From Pseudomonas sp. MTM4 (GTDB taxonomy: Bacteria; Pseudomonadota; Gammaproteobacteria; Pseudomonadales; Pseudomonadaceae), in the NCBI RefSeq assembly GCF_019355055.1, contig NZ_CP048411.1, forward strand, positions 1,860,001 through 1,924,000: a stretch of 64,000 nt of DNA. The letters are read 5' to 3'. Below are positions 28,255-36,425 of the stretch, piece after piece. Each line of letters opens with the position of its first letter. Position 1 is the first letter of the stretch. The notes under the pieces are model-generated. The model searched no databases, had not been told where the DNA came from, and saw nothing but the letters and a program-made list of their open reading frames with translations. The translations under genes were made by a program, and so were the position numbers.

Positions 28255-29937
28255 CTAAACCGACGAAATCGCGCTGTTGCCCTCTTCCAGCCAACGTGCG
28301 ATGTCTACCCGTATACGCTTCTTGTCCAGCTTGCCGACGCTGGTCTTGGGAATTTCGTTGACGACCGCGATCTGCTGCGGGATCGCCCACTTGTTGATAT
28401 GCCCCTGCTCCACCGCAGGCTCCAGAAAGCCCTGCAGCGTCCGCGCATCGAGCTGCTTGCCCTCGCCCAGCACCAGCAAGGCGAAAGGTCGCTCGCCCCA
28501 GCGCTCATCCGGCACGCCTACCACTGCCACGTCACGCACGGCATCGTGGCGGCTGATCAAGCCTTCCAGCGCCAGGGAAGAAAGCCACTCGCCGCCGGTC
28601 TTGATGACATCCTTGATGCGATCACGGATATCGATATTGCCCATTTCGTCGATGGTCGCGACGTCGCCGGTATGCAGCCATCCACCCGCCCACAGCTCTT
28701 CGCTCTTTTCCGGGTTTCCGGCGTAACCCTGAGTCAGCCATGGCGCACGCAGCACCAGTTCGCCCTGGGATGCGCCATCGGCCGGCAGGAAGCTGCCATC
28801 TGGCGCCTGAATCGCGGCATCGACCAGCACCACTGGTATTCCCGCCTTGAGTCGATAGCCGATCTGCTCGTCTTCGCTGGCTTGACGCAACTCATCGTTG
28901 ATATGCGCACCCGAGATCAACGGACAGGTCTCCGACATGCCATAGGCGGCCACCAGCTGCATGCCGCAGGCACGCGCCGATTCGTAGAGACCGCGCGTCA
29001 GCGCGCTACCGCCGATGGTGAGCTTCCAACCGCTGAAATCCACGCCCTTAGCTGCCTTGGCATTGAGCAGCATCTGCACGATGGTCGGTACGCAGTGGGA
29101 GAAGGTCACCTTTTCCCGGCGCCACAGCTCGATCAGCAACTCCGGATCGTAACGCCCGGGATAGACCTGTTTGAGTCCTAACATGGTCGCAATGTACGGC
29201 AGCCCCCATGCATGGACATGGAACATTGGCGTGATCGGCATGTAGACGTCGCCGGCCGCCAACAACTGCGGGTTCTCGCGACAACCGACCGTCACGGCCC
29301 CGGCCAGGGTATGCAGCACCAGCTGACGGTGGGTGAAATAGACGCCCTTGGGGTCACCGGTCGTGCCGGTGGTGTAGAAGGTGGTCGCCACCGAATCTTC
29401 ATCGAAGTCCGGGAAGTCGTAATGCGGCTCCGCCTCCGCCAGTAGACTTTCGTATTCACCGATGCAGTTGGGCAGGTCGCAGGTCTTGTCCTCGGCATCG
29501 GTGATCAGCAAGGTCTTATCGACCGTAGTGAGCTGTCCGGCGATCGCCTGATACAGCGGCGCAAACTCGCTGTTGACCAAAACGAAGCGATCCTCGGCGT
29601 GATTCATGGTGTAGAGGATCTGCTCGGGTGATAGCCGTACGTTGATGGTATGAACCACCGCACCGATCATCGGGATCGCGAACATGCATTCGAGGTAACG
29701 GTGGCTGTCCCAGTCCATGACCGCCACGGTGTCCCCCGCCTTGACTCCGGCGGCAGTCAACACGTTGGCGAGCCGGGCGATGCGCTGATTGAGGGTGCGA
29801 TAGTCGAACCGCAGTTGGTCGCGATAGACGATCTCGCGGGTGCGCTCATAGCGCTGCCCCGACAGCAGCAGGCTCTTGATCAATAGCGGATATTGGTAGG
29901 CATTGGCGGCGGGTTTGATCACTCGGGTCTGCAACAT
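28255..29937 (-). CDS. Fatty acid--CoA ligase (AlkK-like AMP-dependent synthetase)
   Basis: This 560-residue ANL-superfamily enzyme activates a carboxylic acid to its CoA thioester with ATP. The P-loop is TTFYTTGTTGDPKG, the adenine motif is AAYGMSETCPL, the hinge is GWLHTGDVATIDEMGNIDIRDRIKDVIKTGGEW, and the C-terminal lysine is in PKTSVGKLDKK. Overall it resembles AlkK, a medium-chain acyl-CoA ligase, but chain-length preference cannot be read from sequence. It stands alone, convergent with the PAS kinase. Confidence 0.9.
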   Translation of the reverse strand: MLQTRVIKPAANAYQYPLLIKSLLLSGQRYERTREIVYRDQLRFDYRTLNQRIARLANVLTAAGVKAGDTVAVMDWDSHRYLECMFAIPMIGAVVHTINVRLSPEQILYTMNHAEDRFVLVNSEFAPLYQAIAGQLTTVDKTLLITDAEDKTCDLPNCIGEYESLLAEAEPHYDFPDFDEDSVATTFYTTGTTGDPKGVYFTHRQLVLHTLAGAVTVGCRENPQLLAAGDVYMPITPMFHVHAWGLPYIATMLGLKQVYPGRYDPELLIELWRREKVTFSHCVPTIVQMLLNAKAAKGVDFSGWKLTIGGSALTRGLYESARACGMQLVAAYGMSETCPLISGAHINDELRQASEDEQIGYRLKAGIPVVLVDAAIQAPDGSFLPADGASQGELVLRAPWLTQGYAGNPEKSEELWAGGWLHTGDVATIDEMGNIDIRDRIKDVIKTGGEWLSSLALEGLISRHDAVRDVAVVGVPDERWGERPFALLVLGEGKQLDARTLQGFLEPAVEQGHINKWAIPQQIAVVNEIPKTSVGKLDKKRIRVDIARWLEEGNSAISSV

Positions 29938-30113
29938 AGGGGCTTCCTTTTTATTGATGTTATGCGAGGCACGCTAGGGTCTGAATCCGGCTATCGATTC
30001 TGCCGGCGCCTTTGCCGCCGGACTGCGCTGCACCTCTCCACTCCGACCATCGGCATCGCAGCCGTTCACCCTCCGAGCCGCCACTGTGCAACAACAGATT
30101 GCACAGGTGCCGA

Positions 30114-30743
30114 TCAAGCGATCTCGCTTGCCGCCAGACGCACGCCGAGACCGATCAGCACGGCGCCAGTTACCCGGTCGAACCAGTGCCCCATACGGGA
30201 AAAACCGGCGCGGACGCGCTCACGGCTGAACAGCCAGGCCACCAGGCAGAACCACAGGCCGGTCGCGAACGCCAGATATACCCCATAGCCAGCCTGAACG
30301 GCGAGCGGGGTATGAGGGTCGATAACCACCGTGAATAGCGACAGAAAGAATAGCGTTGCCTTGGGATTCAGGCCGTTGGTGACGAACCCCACCATGAAAG
30401 CGCGTCGGCTCGAGTGCACGCCACCGGCGCCGGAAGGCGCCAGCTCGTCGACACCCATCGGCTTTGCGCGCAGCGCCTGGAAGCCGAGATAGAACAAATA
30501 ACCGGCCGCCAGCCACTTGAACAGGTTGAACAGCACGATCGACTGCGAGACGATCAGGCCAATCCCGAGCAGCGAATAACCAACATGCAGCAAAATTCCG
30601 CTGCCGACACCGATGGCCGTCCAACTGCCGCTCCGCTGACCGCGGGTCACGCTTTCACGCACGACCACCGCAAAGTCCGGTCCGGGGCTGGCCACAGCGA
30701 GCAGGTGCACCAGCGCCACGGTGAGAAATTCCATCCAGTACAT
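30114..30743 (-). CDS. LysE/RhtB family exporter
   Basis: This 209-residue inner-membrane protein has about six hydrophobic segments and the family N-terminal signature VASPGPDFAVVVRESVTRGQRSG. Relatives export amino acids, homoserine or related small solutes. It is divergent from the hydroxypyruvate reductase gene, with a 55-base intergenic space, so both promoters must be packed there. Substrate unknown. Confidence 0.88.
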   Translation of the reverse strand: MYWMEFLTVALVHLLAVASPGPDFAVVVRESVTRGQRSGSWTAIGVGSGILLHVGYSLLGIGLIVSQSIVLFNLFKWLAAGYLFYLGFQALRAKPMGVDELAPSGAGGVHSSRRAFMVGFVTNGLNPKATLFFLSLFTVVIDPHTPLAVQAGYGVYLAFATGLWFCLVAWLFSRERVRAGFSRMGHWFDRVTGAVLIGLGVRLAASEIA

Positions 30744-30798
30744 CTATCGACTCCGCTATTTCCGGGCATCTGCCTGCTGATTCATACGAGTAAAGTCC

Positions 30799-31761
30799 AT
30801 GACCAATCGCCGCGCCGTATTCCTCGACTTTTCCCCGCTCGACCAGGGTGACCTGGACCTGACGCCATTGCAGTCAGCCTTCGATGAGCTGATCTGCCAT
30901 GCACAGACCAGCGAAACGCAGCTCATCGAACGGCTGCAGGGCGCCGAAGTCGCCATCGTCAACAAGATTGCGCTGGACGACAGGGTGTTCGCCGCCTGCC
31001 CCGACCTGAAGCTGATTCTGGTCGCCGCGACCGGTGTCAACAACATCGATCTGCCGGCTGCCAGGCAGCGCGGCATCGTAGTCAGCAACTGTCAGGCCTA
31101 TGGTACGGCCACCGTGGCTCAGCACACCCTGATGTTGTTACTCGCGCTGGCTACGCGACTGCCCGACTACCAGGCGGCCGTGGCCCGCGGTCGCTGGCAG
31201 GAGAGCGGGCAATTCTGCCTGCTTGATTTCCCCATCGTCGAGCTGGCGGGCAAGACCCTCGGCGTGCTCGGTCATGGTGAGCTGGGCAGCGCCGTGGCCA
31301 GACTGGCCGAAGCGTTAGGCATGCAGGTGCTGACCGGCAATTTGCCGGGGCGCCCGCCGCGTGCGGATCGCCTGGAGCTCGACGCACTGCTGCCTCAGGT
31401 AGACGCCTTGACGCTGCATTGCCCGCTCACCGAACAGACCCGCAACCTGATCGGCACCCGCGAACTGCAGCTGATGAAGCCATCGGCATTCGTCATCAAT
31501 ACCGCCCGCGGCGGCCTGATCGACGAGCAGGCGTTGGCGGACACGCTGCGCAGTGGGCATCTGGGCGGCGCCGCCACCGATGTACTCATCAGCGAGCCAC
31601 CGAGCAATGACAACCCGCTGCTGGCGGCGGACGTGCCGCGTTTGATCGTGACGCCGCACAGCGCCTGGGGCAGCCGCGAAGCGCGGCAGCGCATCGTTGG
31701 GCAGATGGTCGAAAACGCCGAGGCGTTTTTCGCCGGCACACCGAAGCGCCAGGTCGGCTGA
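30799..31761 (+). CDS. hprA: 2-hydroxyacid dehydrogenase, glycerate dehydrogenase/hydroxypyruvate reductase type
   Basis: This 320-residue NAD(P)-dependent enzyme reduces hydroxypyruvate to D-glycerate or the reverse. The Rossmann loop is LGVLGHGELGSAVA. The catalytic trio of the family is intact: Arg in NTARGGLID, Glu in TDVLISEPPS and His in TPHSAWGS. It sits 62 bases before rsmC on the same strand. This matches the hprA-rsmC neighbourhood I recall in P. aeruginosa, and I assign hprA on that basis; a broader 2-hydroxyacid specificity remains possible. Confidence 0.85.
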   Translation: MTNRRAVFLDFSPLDQGDLDLTPLQSAFDELICHAQTSETQLIERLQGAEVAIVNKIALDDRVFAACPDLKLILVAATGVNNIDLPAARQRGIVVSNCQAYGTATVAQHTLMLLLALATRLPDYQAAVARGRWQESGQFCLLDFPIVELAGKTLGVLGHGELGSAVARLAEALGMQVLTGNLPGRPPRADRLELDALLPQVDALTLHCPLTEQTRNLIGTRELQLMKPSAFVINTARGGLIDEQALADTLRSGHLGGAATDVLISEPPSNDNPLLAADVPRLIVTPHSAWGSREARQRIVGQMVENAEAFFAGTPKRQVG

Positions 31762-31823
31762 CGCACCGCTTATGCAGCCGGCGACAAGGCTGCTAAGCTC
31801 GCCCGCTTTTGCCCGGAGGCAAC

Positions 31824-32822
31824 ATGGATCCCCGAAGCGAAGTGCTGCTGCGCCAGGCCGACCTGTTCAGCGGAAACCTGCTGCTCGCCGGCTTGCAGCC
31901 CGATGATCTGCTCGGCCAACTGCCCGAAGCCACTGGCTGGAGCTGGCACGCCGGGGATCACCAGCGGCTGCAGGCTCGTTTCGCCGGGCGTTGTACCTTC
32001 GGTGTTGAGCCCCCCACGACTGCTTTCGAGGCAGCGGTACTGTTTTTGCCCAAGTCCCGAGAGCTGACCGATTACCTGCTGAACGCACTGGCAGCCAGAC
32101 TGCCGGGCGGCCTGCTCTATCTGGTCGGCGAAAAGCGCGCCGGTGTCGAACGGGCCGCCCGACAGCTGGCACCGTTCGGCGAGGCGCGCAAGCTCGACAG
32201 CGCCCGCCATTGCCAGCTTTGGCAGGTCCGGGTGGAAAACAGCCCGCCGGTGCCTGACTTGCAGGCTCTGGCGCAACACTTTCAGCTGGAACGGCCGGAT
32301 GGCTCATTGCAGATCGTCAGCCTGCCTGGCGTATTCAGCCATGGCCGGCTCGATCGCGGCACCGAATTGCTGCTGGACCAACTCGGCGGCTTGCCGATCG
32401 GCCGACTACTGGATTTCGGTTGTGGCGCCGGCATCATCGGCGCGTCGCTGAAAAAGCGCTATCCGGATAGCGAAGTCGTGCTGCTGGACGTCGATGCATT
32501 CGCTGTCGAAAGCAGCCGCATGACGTTGGCAGCCAACGACCTGGAAGCCGAGGTTATCGCCGGCGATGGCATCGACGCCGCGCCGGACGGCTGCAGCGCC
32601 ATCATCAGCAATCCGCCATTCCATCAGGGCGTGCATACCCACTACGAGGCCAGCGAAACCCTGCTGCAGCGCGCCGCCAGTCATATTCGGCCCGGCGGTG
32701 AGCTACGCCTGGTGGCTAACGCATTCCTCAAATATCCACCCTTGATCGAGACCCATCTAGGGCCCTGCGAAACCCTCATCAACGCGGACGGCTTTCGCAT
32801 CTACCGCGCCAAACGCGGCTGA
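31824..32822 (+). CDS. rsmC: 16S rRNA (guanine(1207)-N(2))-methyltransferase
   Basis: RsmC methylates G1207 of 16S rRNA in the 30S subunit. The 332-residue product has a degenerate N-terminal methyltransferase-like domain (1-155). The active C-terminal one follows, with [12 protein letters not shown] for S-adenosylmethionine and the catalytic motif ISNPPFHQG. The ATG at 31824 has GGAGG upstream; an in-frame start at 31809 is not needed. The next gene on this strand is preceded by a riboswitch and has its own promoter. Confidence 0.93.
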   Translation: MDPRSEVLLRQADLFSGNLLLAGLQPDDLLGQLPEATGWSWHAGDHQRLQARFAGRCTFGVEPPTTAFEAAVLFLPKSRELTDYLLNALAARLPGGLLYLVGEKRAGVERAARQLAPFGEARKLDSARHCQLWQVRVENSPPVPDLQALAQHFQLERPDGSLQIVSLPGVFSHGRLDRGTELLLDQLGGLPIGRLLDFGCGAGIIGASLKKRYPDSEVVLLDVDAFAVESSRMTLAANDLEAEVIAGDGIDAAPDGCSAIISNPPFHQGVHTHYEASETLLQRAASHIRPGGELRLVANAFLKYPPLIETHLGPCETLINADGFRIYRAKRG

Positions 32823-32853
32823 TTGCCAGCTCTGACTTGCACAACGCGGCATG

Positions 32854-33004
32854 CTTGGGCAAACTCCGGCCCGTCCTGGGGGAGTAGTCTCCGGCGAGCG
32901 TCCTGCTCGCCTGGCATGCGTCAACATACTTGGTCCACAGACCATGGCGCATGCGACCCGCACGGGCTGCTTCAGCAGTCGTGCCCGGTTTGACAAGACC
33001 CATG
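32854..33004 (+). ncRNA. Manganese riboswitch aptamer (yybP-ykoY class)
   Basis: The region between rsmC and the GDT1-type exporter shows the hallmarks of the yybP-ykoY Mn2+ aptamer. GGGGGAGTAG lies at 32878-32887. A P2 hairpin GGCGAGC / GCTCGCC follows at 32893-32911. Then comes TCAACATAC (32921-32929), held in a hairpin closed by GCATGCG / CGCATGC (32914-32920 and 32948-32954). The 3' side ends in TGACAAGACC. The outer stem can form between about 32854-32869 and 32986-32998. In this class Mn2+ binding turns on exporter genes, which fits the gene downstream. Confidence 0.87.
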
Positions 33005-33068
33005 ACACGTACACCTGACCCGGGGCGGGCAGGCGTTGCGTGTCATGGTGATTTCGTCGACCCGCCCC
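33001..33068 (+). promoter_or_regulatory. Likely expression platform of the Mn2+ riboswitch
   Basis: Two further stems follow the aptamer. CATGACACG (33001-33009) pairs perfectly with CGTGTCATG (33039-33047). GGGGCGGG (about 33022-33029) can pair with CCCGCCCC (33061-33068), just before the AAGGAAG ribosome binding site at 33072. No T-run is present, so control of translation start rather than termination is the likelier mode. Confidence 0.6.
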
Positions 33069-33083
33069 TGCAAGGAAGTCCGC

Positions 33084-33671
33084 TTGGAATCGTTCTACAT
33101 CCCCACCCTGATCGTTGCGCTCGCCGAGATTGGCGACAAGACTCAGCTGCTCGCCCTGCTGCTGGCCGCTCGTTATCGGCGCCCGATGCCAATCATCTGG
33201 GGCATCGTCGTCGCCACTCTGGCCAACCATGCCGTCGCCGGAGCTGTGGGCAACTGGGTATCCTCGCTGGTCTCCCCCTCGATCCTGAGCTGGATTCTCG
33301 CCGCATCCTTTGCCGCCGTGGCGCTGTGGACGCTGGTACCGGACAAACTCGAAGAAGACGAAGCCTCGCGCGGACGCCGCTTCGGTCCTTTCGTCGCCAC
33401 CCTGATCGCCTTCTTCCTAGCGGAGATGGGTGACAAGACCCAGGTGGCGACCGTCATGCTCGCCGCGCAGTATCCCGATTTCATTTTGGTGATCATCGGC
33501 ACGACGCTGGGCATGCTGATCGCCAACGTACCGGTGGTACTGGCCGGTAACTTCGCCGCCGACCGCATGCCGCTCACGCTGATCCGCCGCATCGCCGCTA
33601 TCGGCTTCGCCGCCCTGGCGTTGTATGCCGCCTACCAGGCCTTGAGCTTGAGCGGCATGCTTCCAGTCTGA
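33084..33671 (+). CDS. TMEM165/GDT1 family manganese exporter
   Basis: This 195-residue inner-membrane protein has two repeated halves, each with the ion-binding motif: ALAEIGDKTQLLALLLAARY and FLAEMGDKTQVATVMLAAQY. It has about six hydrophobic segments. The family transports Mn2+ or Ca2+ against H+; bacterial members under Mn riboswitch control export manganese. I start it at TTG 33084 (LESFYIPTLIVALAEIGDKTQ) because AAGGAAG lies just upstream and the family begins there; the frame is open back to 33036. The riboswitch upstream supports the Mn2+ role strongly. Confidence 0.9.
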   Translation: MESFYIPTLIVALAEIGDKTQLLALLLAARYRRPMPIIWGIVVATLANHAVAGAVGNWVSSLVSPSILSWILAASFAAVALWTLVPDKLEEDEASRGRRFGPFVATLIAFFLAEMGDKTQVATVMLAAQYPDFILVIIGTTLGMLIANVPVVLAGNFAADRMPLTLIRRIAAIGFAALALYAAYQALSLSGMLPV

Positions 33672-33754
33672 TACGCAGCGCAAATTGCCGCAGCGCAGGT
33701 GCTGCTAGAGTGCGACCTCACCGCGTTCTAGCGGCATTGACGGGAGCAGGCGGC

Positions 33755-34198
33755 ATGTCACCGGAGGAACGAAAACGGCGGGTTCGGCAGCACATCGACC
33801 TGAGCTGGAGCAAAGGCCGACTGGCGTTGGCCGAACAGCTACAAAGCCGTTATTTCACCTATAAGAGTTCGTTCATTGCCCAGCCGGTCAACAACGCCGG
33901 CTTCGGTTTGATCGTGCGCGAAATTCGCCAGGCAATACCCGATCTGGAAGTCGTAGTGGACGAATGCCTCAGCGAAGGCAACCGCGTGGTTACCTCCAGT
34001 ACGCTGTTCGGCACCCTGGAGAAAGCGGTGTTCGGACTGGCACCAAGCAACAAGATCCTGACCATCGCCGCCATGTCGATCTGGACGCTCAATCCGGCTG
34101 GCGACATCGAAGAAATCAACACGCTGTTCGATCTGGAAAGCGCCCGTAAGCAGCTGGGCATGGAAAGTCCCATTCCGGTTACGCTGCCGCTGACCTGA
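33755..34198 (+). CDS. SnoaL-like / ester cyclase family protein
   Basis: This 147-residue soluble protein has a probable NTF2-like alpha+beta barrel. AIPDLEVVVDECLSEGNRVVTSSTLFGT matches the core of the SnoaL/ester cyclase group, and a helical N-terminal half precedes it. Such proteins bind small hydrophobic ligands, and most have no proven activity. The ATG at 33755 follows GGGAGCAGG; an upstream start at 33710 is less likely. It stands convergent to the M48 protease gene. Confidence 0.72.
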   Translation: MSPEERKRRVRQHIDLSWSKGRLALAEQLQSRYFTYKSSFIAQPVNNAGFGLIVREIRQAIPDLEVVVDECLSEGNRVVTSSTLFGTLEKAVFGLAPSNKILTIAAMSIWTLNPAGDIEEINTLFDLESARKQLGMESPIPVTLPLT

Positions 34199-34218
34199 GC
34201 GGACAGCGGCAAACGAAC

Positions 34219-35028
34219 TCAACGGTTCTGTTCGTACAGCGGCATCACTTTCGGAATGGTTTGCTGCAACGCTTGCGTGCGACTGCTCGAGGACGGATGC
34301 GTGCTGAGAAACTCCGGCGGTGCCGAGCCGCCGGCGGCGCCCATCTTCTGCCACAAGCTGACCGCCGCGTTCGGGTTGTAACCGGCGCGTGCCGCCAACT
34401 CCAAGCCGATCAGGTCAGCCTCGTTTTCGTTGTTGCGGCTGTTGGGCAGCGTCATCAGGTACTCGACACCCATGTTGGCCAGCTGCAGGCTGCCGTCACC
34501 GACGCCAAAGGCCGACCCAATTTGCGTCGCCATTTGCACACCGTAAGCCTTGGACATCGCCTCGCGACCGTGCTCACGTAGCGCGTGAGCGATCTCGTGG
34601 CCCATCACGGCAGCGATCTCGTCGTCGGTCAGCTTCAACTTCTCGATGAGCCCGGTATAGAAGATGATCTTGCCGCCCGGTCCGCAATTGGCGTTCAGCT
34701 CCGGGCTGTCGATGACGTTGACCTCCCAGTTCCACTGCGCCGCATCCGGGCGGAACGCCGGCACCTCGGCGATCAGCCGCTGGGCAATGGTATTCACGCG
34801 CTTATTGATCGCGCTGTTTTTCTCGAGCACGCCCTTCTGGGACGCCTCGCTCAGGGTCTCCTGGTAGGACTGGGCATACATCTGATTGACCTGATCGGTC
34901 GACAACATGCTGAACATGTATTGCTTGCGTTCGACTCCGACTGCACCACCGCTGGTGGTATTGACCGCCTGGCAACCCGCAAGCGCGGAGGCTGCAAGAA
35001 AGAGTGTTAATGAATGCGGTTTGGGCAT
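34219..35028 (-). CDS. M48 family metallopeptidase lipoprotein (LoiP-like)
   Basis: This 269-residue outer-membrane-associated zinc protease has signal peptide MPKPHSLTLFLAASALAGC with lipobox ALAGC. The zinc motif HExxH appears in VMGHEIAHALREHGRE, and the third ligand Glu in NENEADLIGLELAARAGYNP. It ends with STHPSSSSRTQAL, typical of the BepA/LoiP group. Periplasmic quality control of envelope proteins is the likely role. The ATG at 35028 is chosen because it begins the signal peptide; the frame opens back to 35109. Confidence 0.92.
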   Translation of the reverse strand: MPKPHSLTLFLAASALAGCQAVNTTSGGAVGVERKQYMFSMLSTDQVNQMYAQSYQETLSEASQKGVLEKNSAINKRVNTIAQRLIAEVPAFRPDAAQWNWEVNVIDSPELNANCGPGGKIIFYTGLIEKLKLTDDEIAAVMGHEIAHALREHGREAMSKAYGVQMATQIGSAFGVGDGSLQLANMGVEYLMTLPNSRNNENEADLIGLELAARAGYNPNAAVSLWQKMGAAGGSAPPEFLSTHPSSSSRTQALQQTIPKVMPLYEQNR

Positions 35029-35182
35029 GTCGCGTCTCCGGTGATTTCTGCGCCGTATGCTAGAGCGAGCCCGCCTGCCGGGCAACCGAGCCATCGGCAT
35101 AACGCTCACCGTCCCGCATTACCGTCTTGGCCAACATGGCCGGCATCACTGGCGCAGCGCGCTCAATGGTCACAGTGGACGC

Positions 35183-35803
35183 CTAGTTCACTGGCGTCAG
35201 GCACTCTGGAGCGTCCAGTTTGGGGTCGTTGATAAATGTCGCCAAGGGGCGCTCTCGCAGTGGCGGCTGGGGCGTCGCCAATAGCGCCTGAAGCGTCTCC
35301 AGTGGGGTTTCGGGATCGAGCCAGGCAGTCATCCCCGCCTGATCCAGCATCAGCGGCCGCCGTTGATTGGCCGCCGGCAGCGTCACCACCGCAGCGCTCA
35401 AATAAATGTGACCCTGCACCGGATAGGCCTCCCAGATCGCGGCGAAATACATCAGGGAATCTTCGGCGGTCATCCAGAACGGCCGCTTGCGTGCCGCGCC
35501 GCGCCATTCGTAGAAGCCATTGGCCGGCAGCACGCCGCGACGAAGGCGAAAGGCGTCACGAAACATCGGCTGCTCGGCCAGTGTTTCCGCCCGCGCCTGG
35601 GCCGGTGTCCGTGTGAAGTCGGTGAGCCAGGCCGGGGTCAGCCCCCAGCGCACGCTGTCGAGCTGCAGCTCGTGGTTCAGCTGCCGCAGCAACAGGACCG
35701 ACGCGCCAGGCGCCAGGCTCCAATGCGGCTGCTGATCAGCGGGAAAACCGGGCAGCGCGGCGAAGGCCGGACTCCAGCGAAACAGGGCATAGCGGCCACA
35801 CAT
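35183..35803 (-). CDS. SOS response-associated peptidase (YedK/HMCES-like), divergent
   Basis: This 206-residue SRAP-domain protein belongs to the family that forms a covalent link with abasic sites in single-stranded DNA. The catalytic Cys2 (MCGRYALF) and the Glu in PANGFYEWRG are kept. Two other conserved positions look changed. The Asn of the NARxE motif reads Gln (AQARAETLAEQP), and the His of the usual HxRMP motif reads Asn (NQRRPLML). Activity, especially cross-link release, may be altered. The start is fixed at 35803 because Cys2 must follow the first Met. It stands downstream of small zinc-type genes on the same strand. Confidence 0.87.
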   Translation of the reverse strand: MCGRYALFRWSPAFAALPGFPADQQPHWSLAPGASVLLLRQLNHELQLDSVRWGLTPAWLTDFTRTPAQARAETLAEQPMFRDAFRLRRGVLPANGFYEWRGAARKRPFWMTAEDSLMYFAAIWEAYPVQGHIYLSAAVVTLPAANQRRPLMLDQAGMTAWLDPETPLETLQALLATPQPPLRERPLATFINDPKLDAPECLTPVN

Positions 35804-35879
35804 GAAATAGACTCGTAGCAAAAGGGGGCCGAGGGTACCGGACGACCGGCACGACAGTGAGACGGCCATTCGGCCTGCC

Positions 35880-36140
35880 TCAACAGATGAGTTCGCCCGG
35901 ATAGCTTTCCGGCTCGTCACCGGGCAGCGGCTCAGCGCCATTGTACTCAGCGATCAACTGCCGCGCGCGCTCGGCCTGTTCGCCATTCACCATCAGCCCA
36001 AGCAGACCAGCCGCCGGAAGCTCGCCGACCGCACCGACCAGATGCCGTCCGGTCAGAAACACCTCGATCCCTTCGGCGTTCAGCATGCCGCACAGCATTT
36101 CGGCTTCCAGCAGATCGCGGGGCTCGTAAATACGCAGCAT
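35880..36140 (-). CDS. DUF2007 domain small protein
   Basis: This 86-residue protein begins MLRIYEPRDLLEAEMLCGMLNAEGIEVFLTG, the signature of DUF2007, a short ferredoxin-like fold called a putative signal transducer. The acidic tail has no known motif. Its ATG directly follows the stop codon of the CPXCG gene upstream, so the two are translationally coupled. Function unknown. Confidence 0.87.
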   Translation of the reverse strand: MLRIYEPRDLLEAEMLCGMLNAEGIEVFLTGRHLVGAVGELPAAGLLGLMVNGEQAERARQLIAEYNGAEPLPGDEPESYPGELIC

Positions 36141-36323
36141 CTATTCATCCTCCCGCAGTACATCGAGCTGCCAGTCCGCACCATCGGTTCGCAGATCGAA
36201 GACGATCGGTCGACAGCAGACCGAGCAATCTTCGATATAGCGCTGATCACCGCCACTCAGATCAAGCAGCGCCTCCACCGTTTCGCCGCAATAGGGGCAT
36301 TGATAATCCTGTGATTCGAGCAT
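36141..36323 (-). CDS. CPXCG-motif cysteine-rich small protein
   Basis: This 60-residue protein has QCPYCGETVE near the N-terminus and EDCSVCCRPIVF in the middle, giving two Cys-x2-Cys pairs that can hold one zinc ion. Length and pattern fit the CPXCG-motif family of Gammaproteobacteria. Its stop touches the start of the DUF2007 gene, and the pair is probably one transcript. Function unknown. Confidence 0.87.
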   Translation of the reverse strand: MLESQDYQCPYCGETVEALLDLSGGDQRYIEDCSVCCRPIVFDLRTDGADWQLDVLREDE

Positions 36324-36425
36324 CAGCGTCTCCCGCGTGACTTGCCGCTATAATCGCCGTCCAGTGTCACCAGCACCTAATACCGACCCCAAACGATTGG
36401 GGTTATTCAGTTTCTTACAGAGAGC

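Noticed and set aside
27281..28390. 369-codon minus-strand frame across the PAS kinase 3' end
   Set aside because: It runs into the acyl-CoA ligase gene out of frame and has no protein-like motifs.
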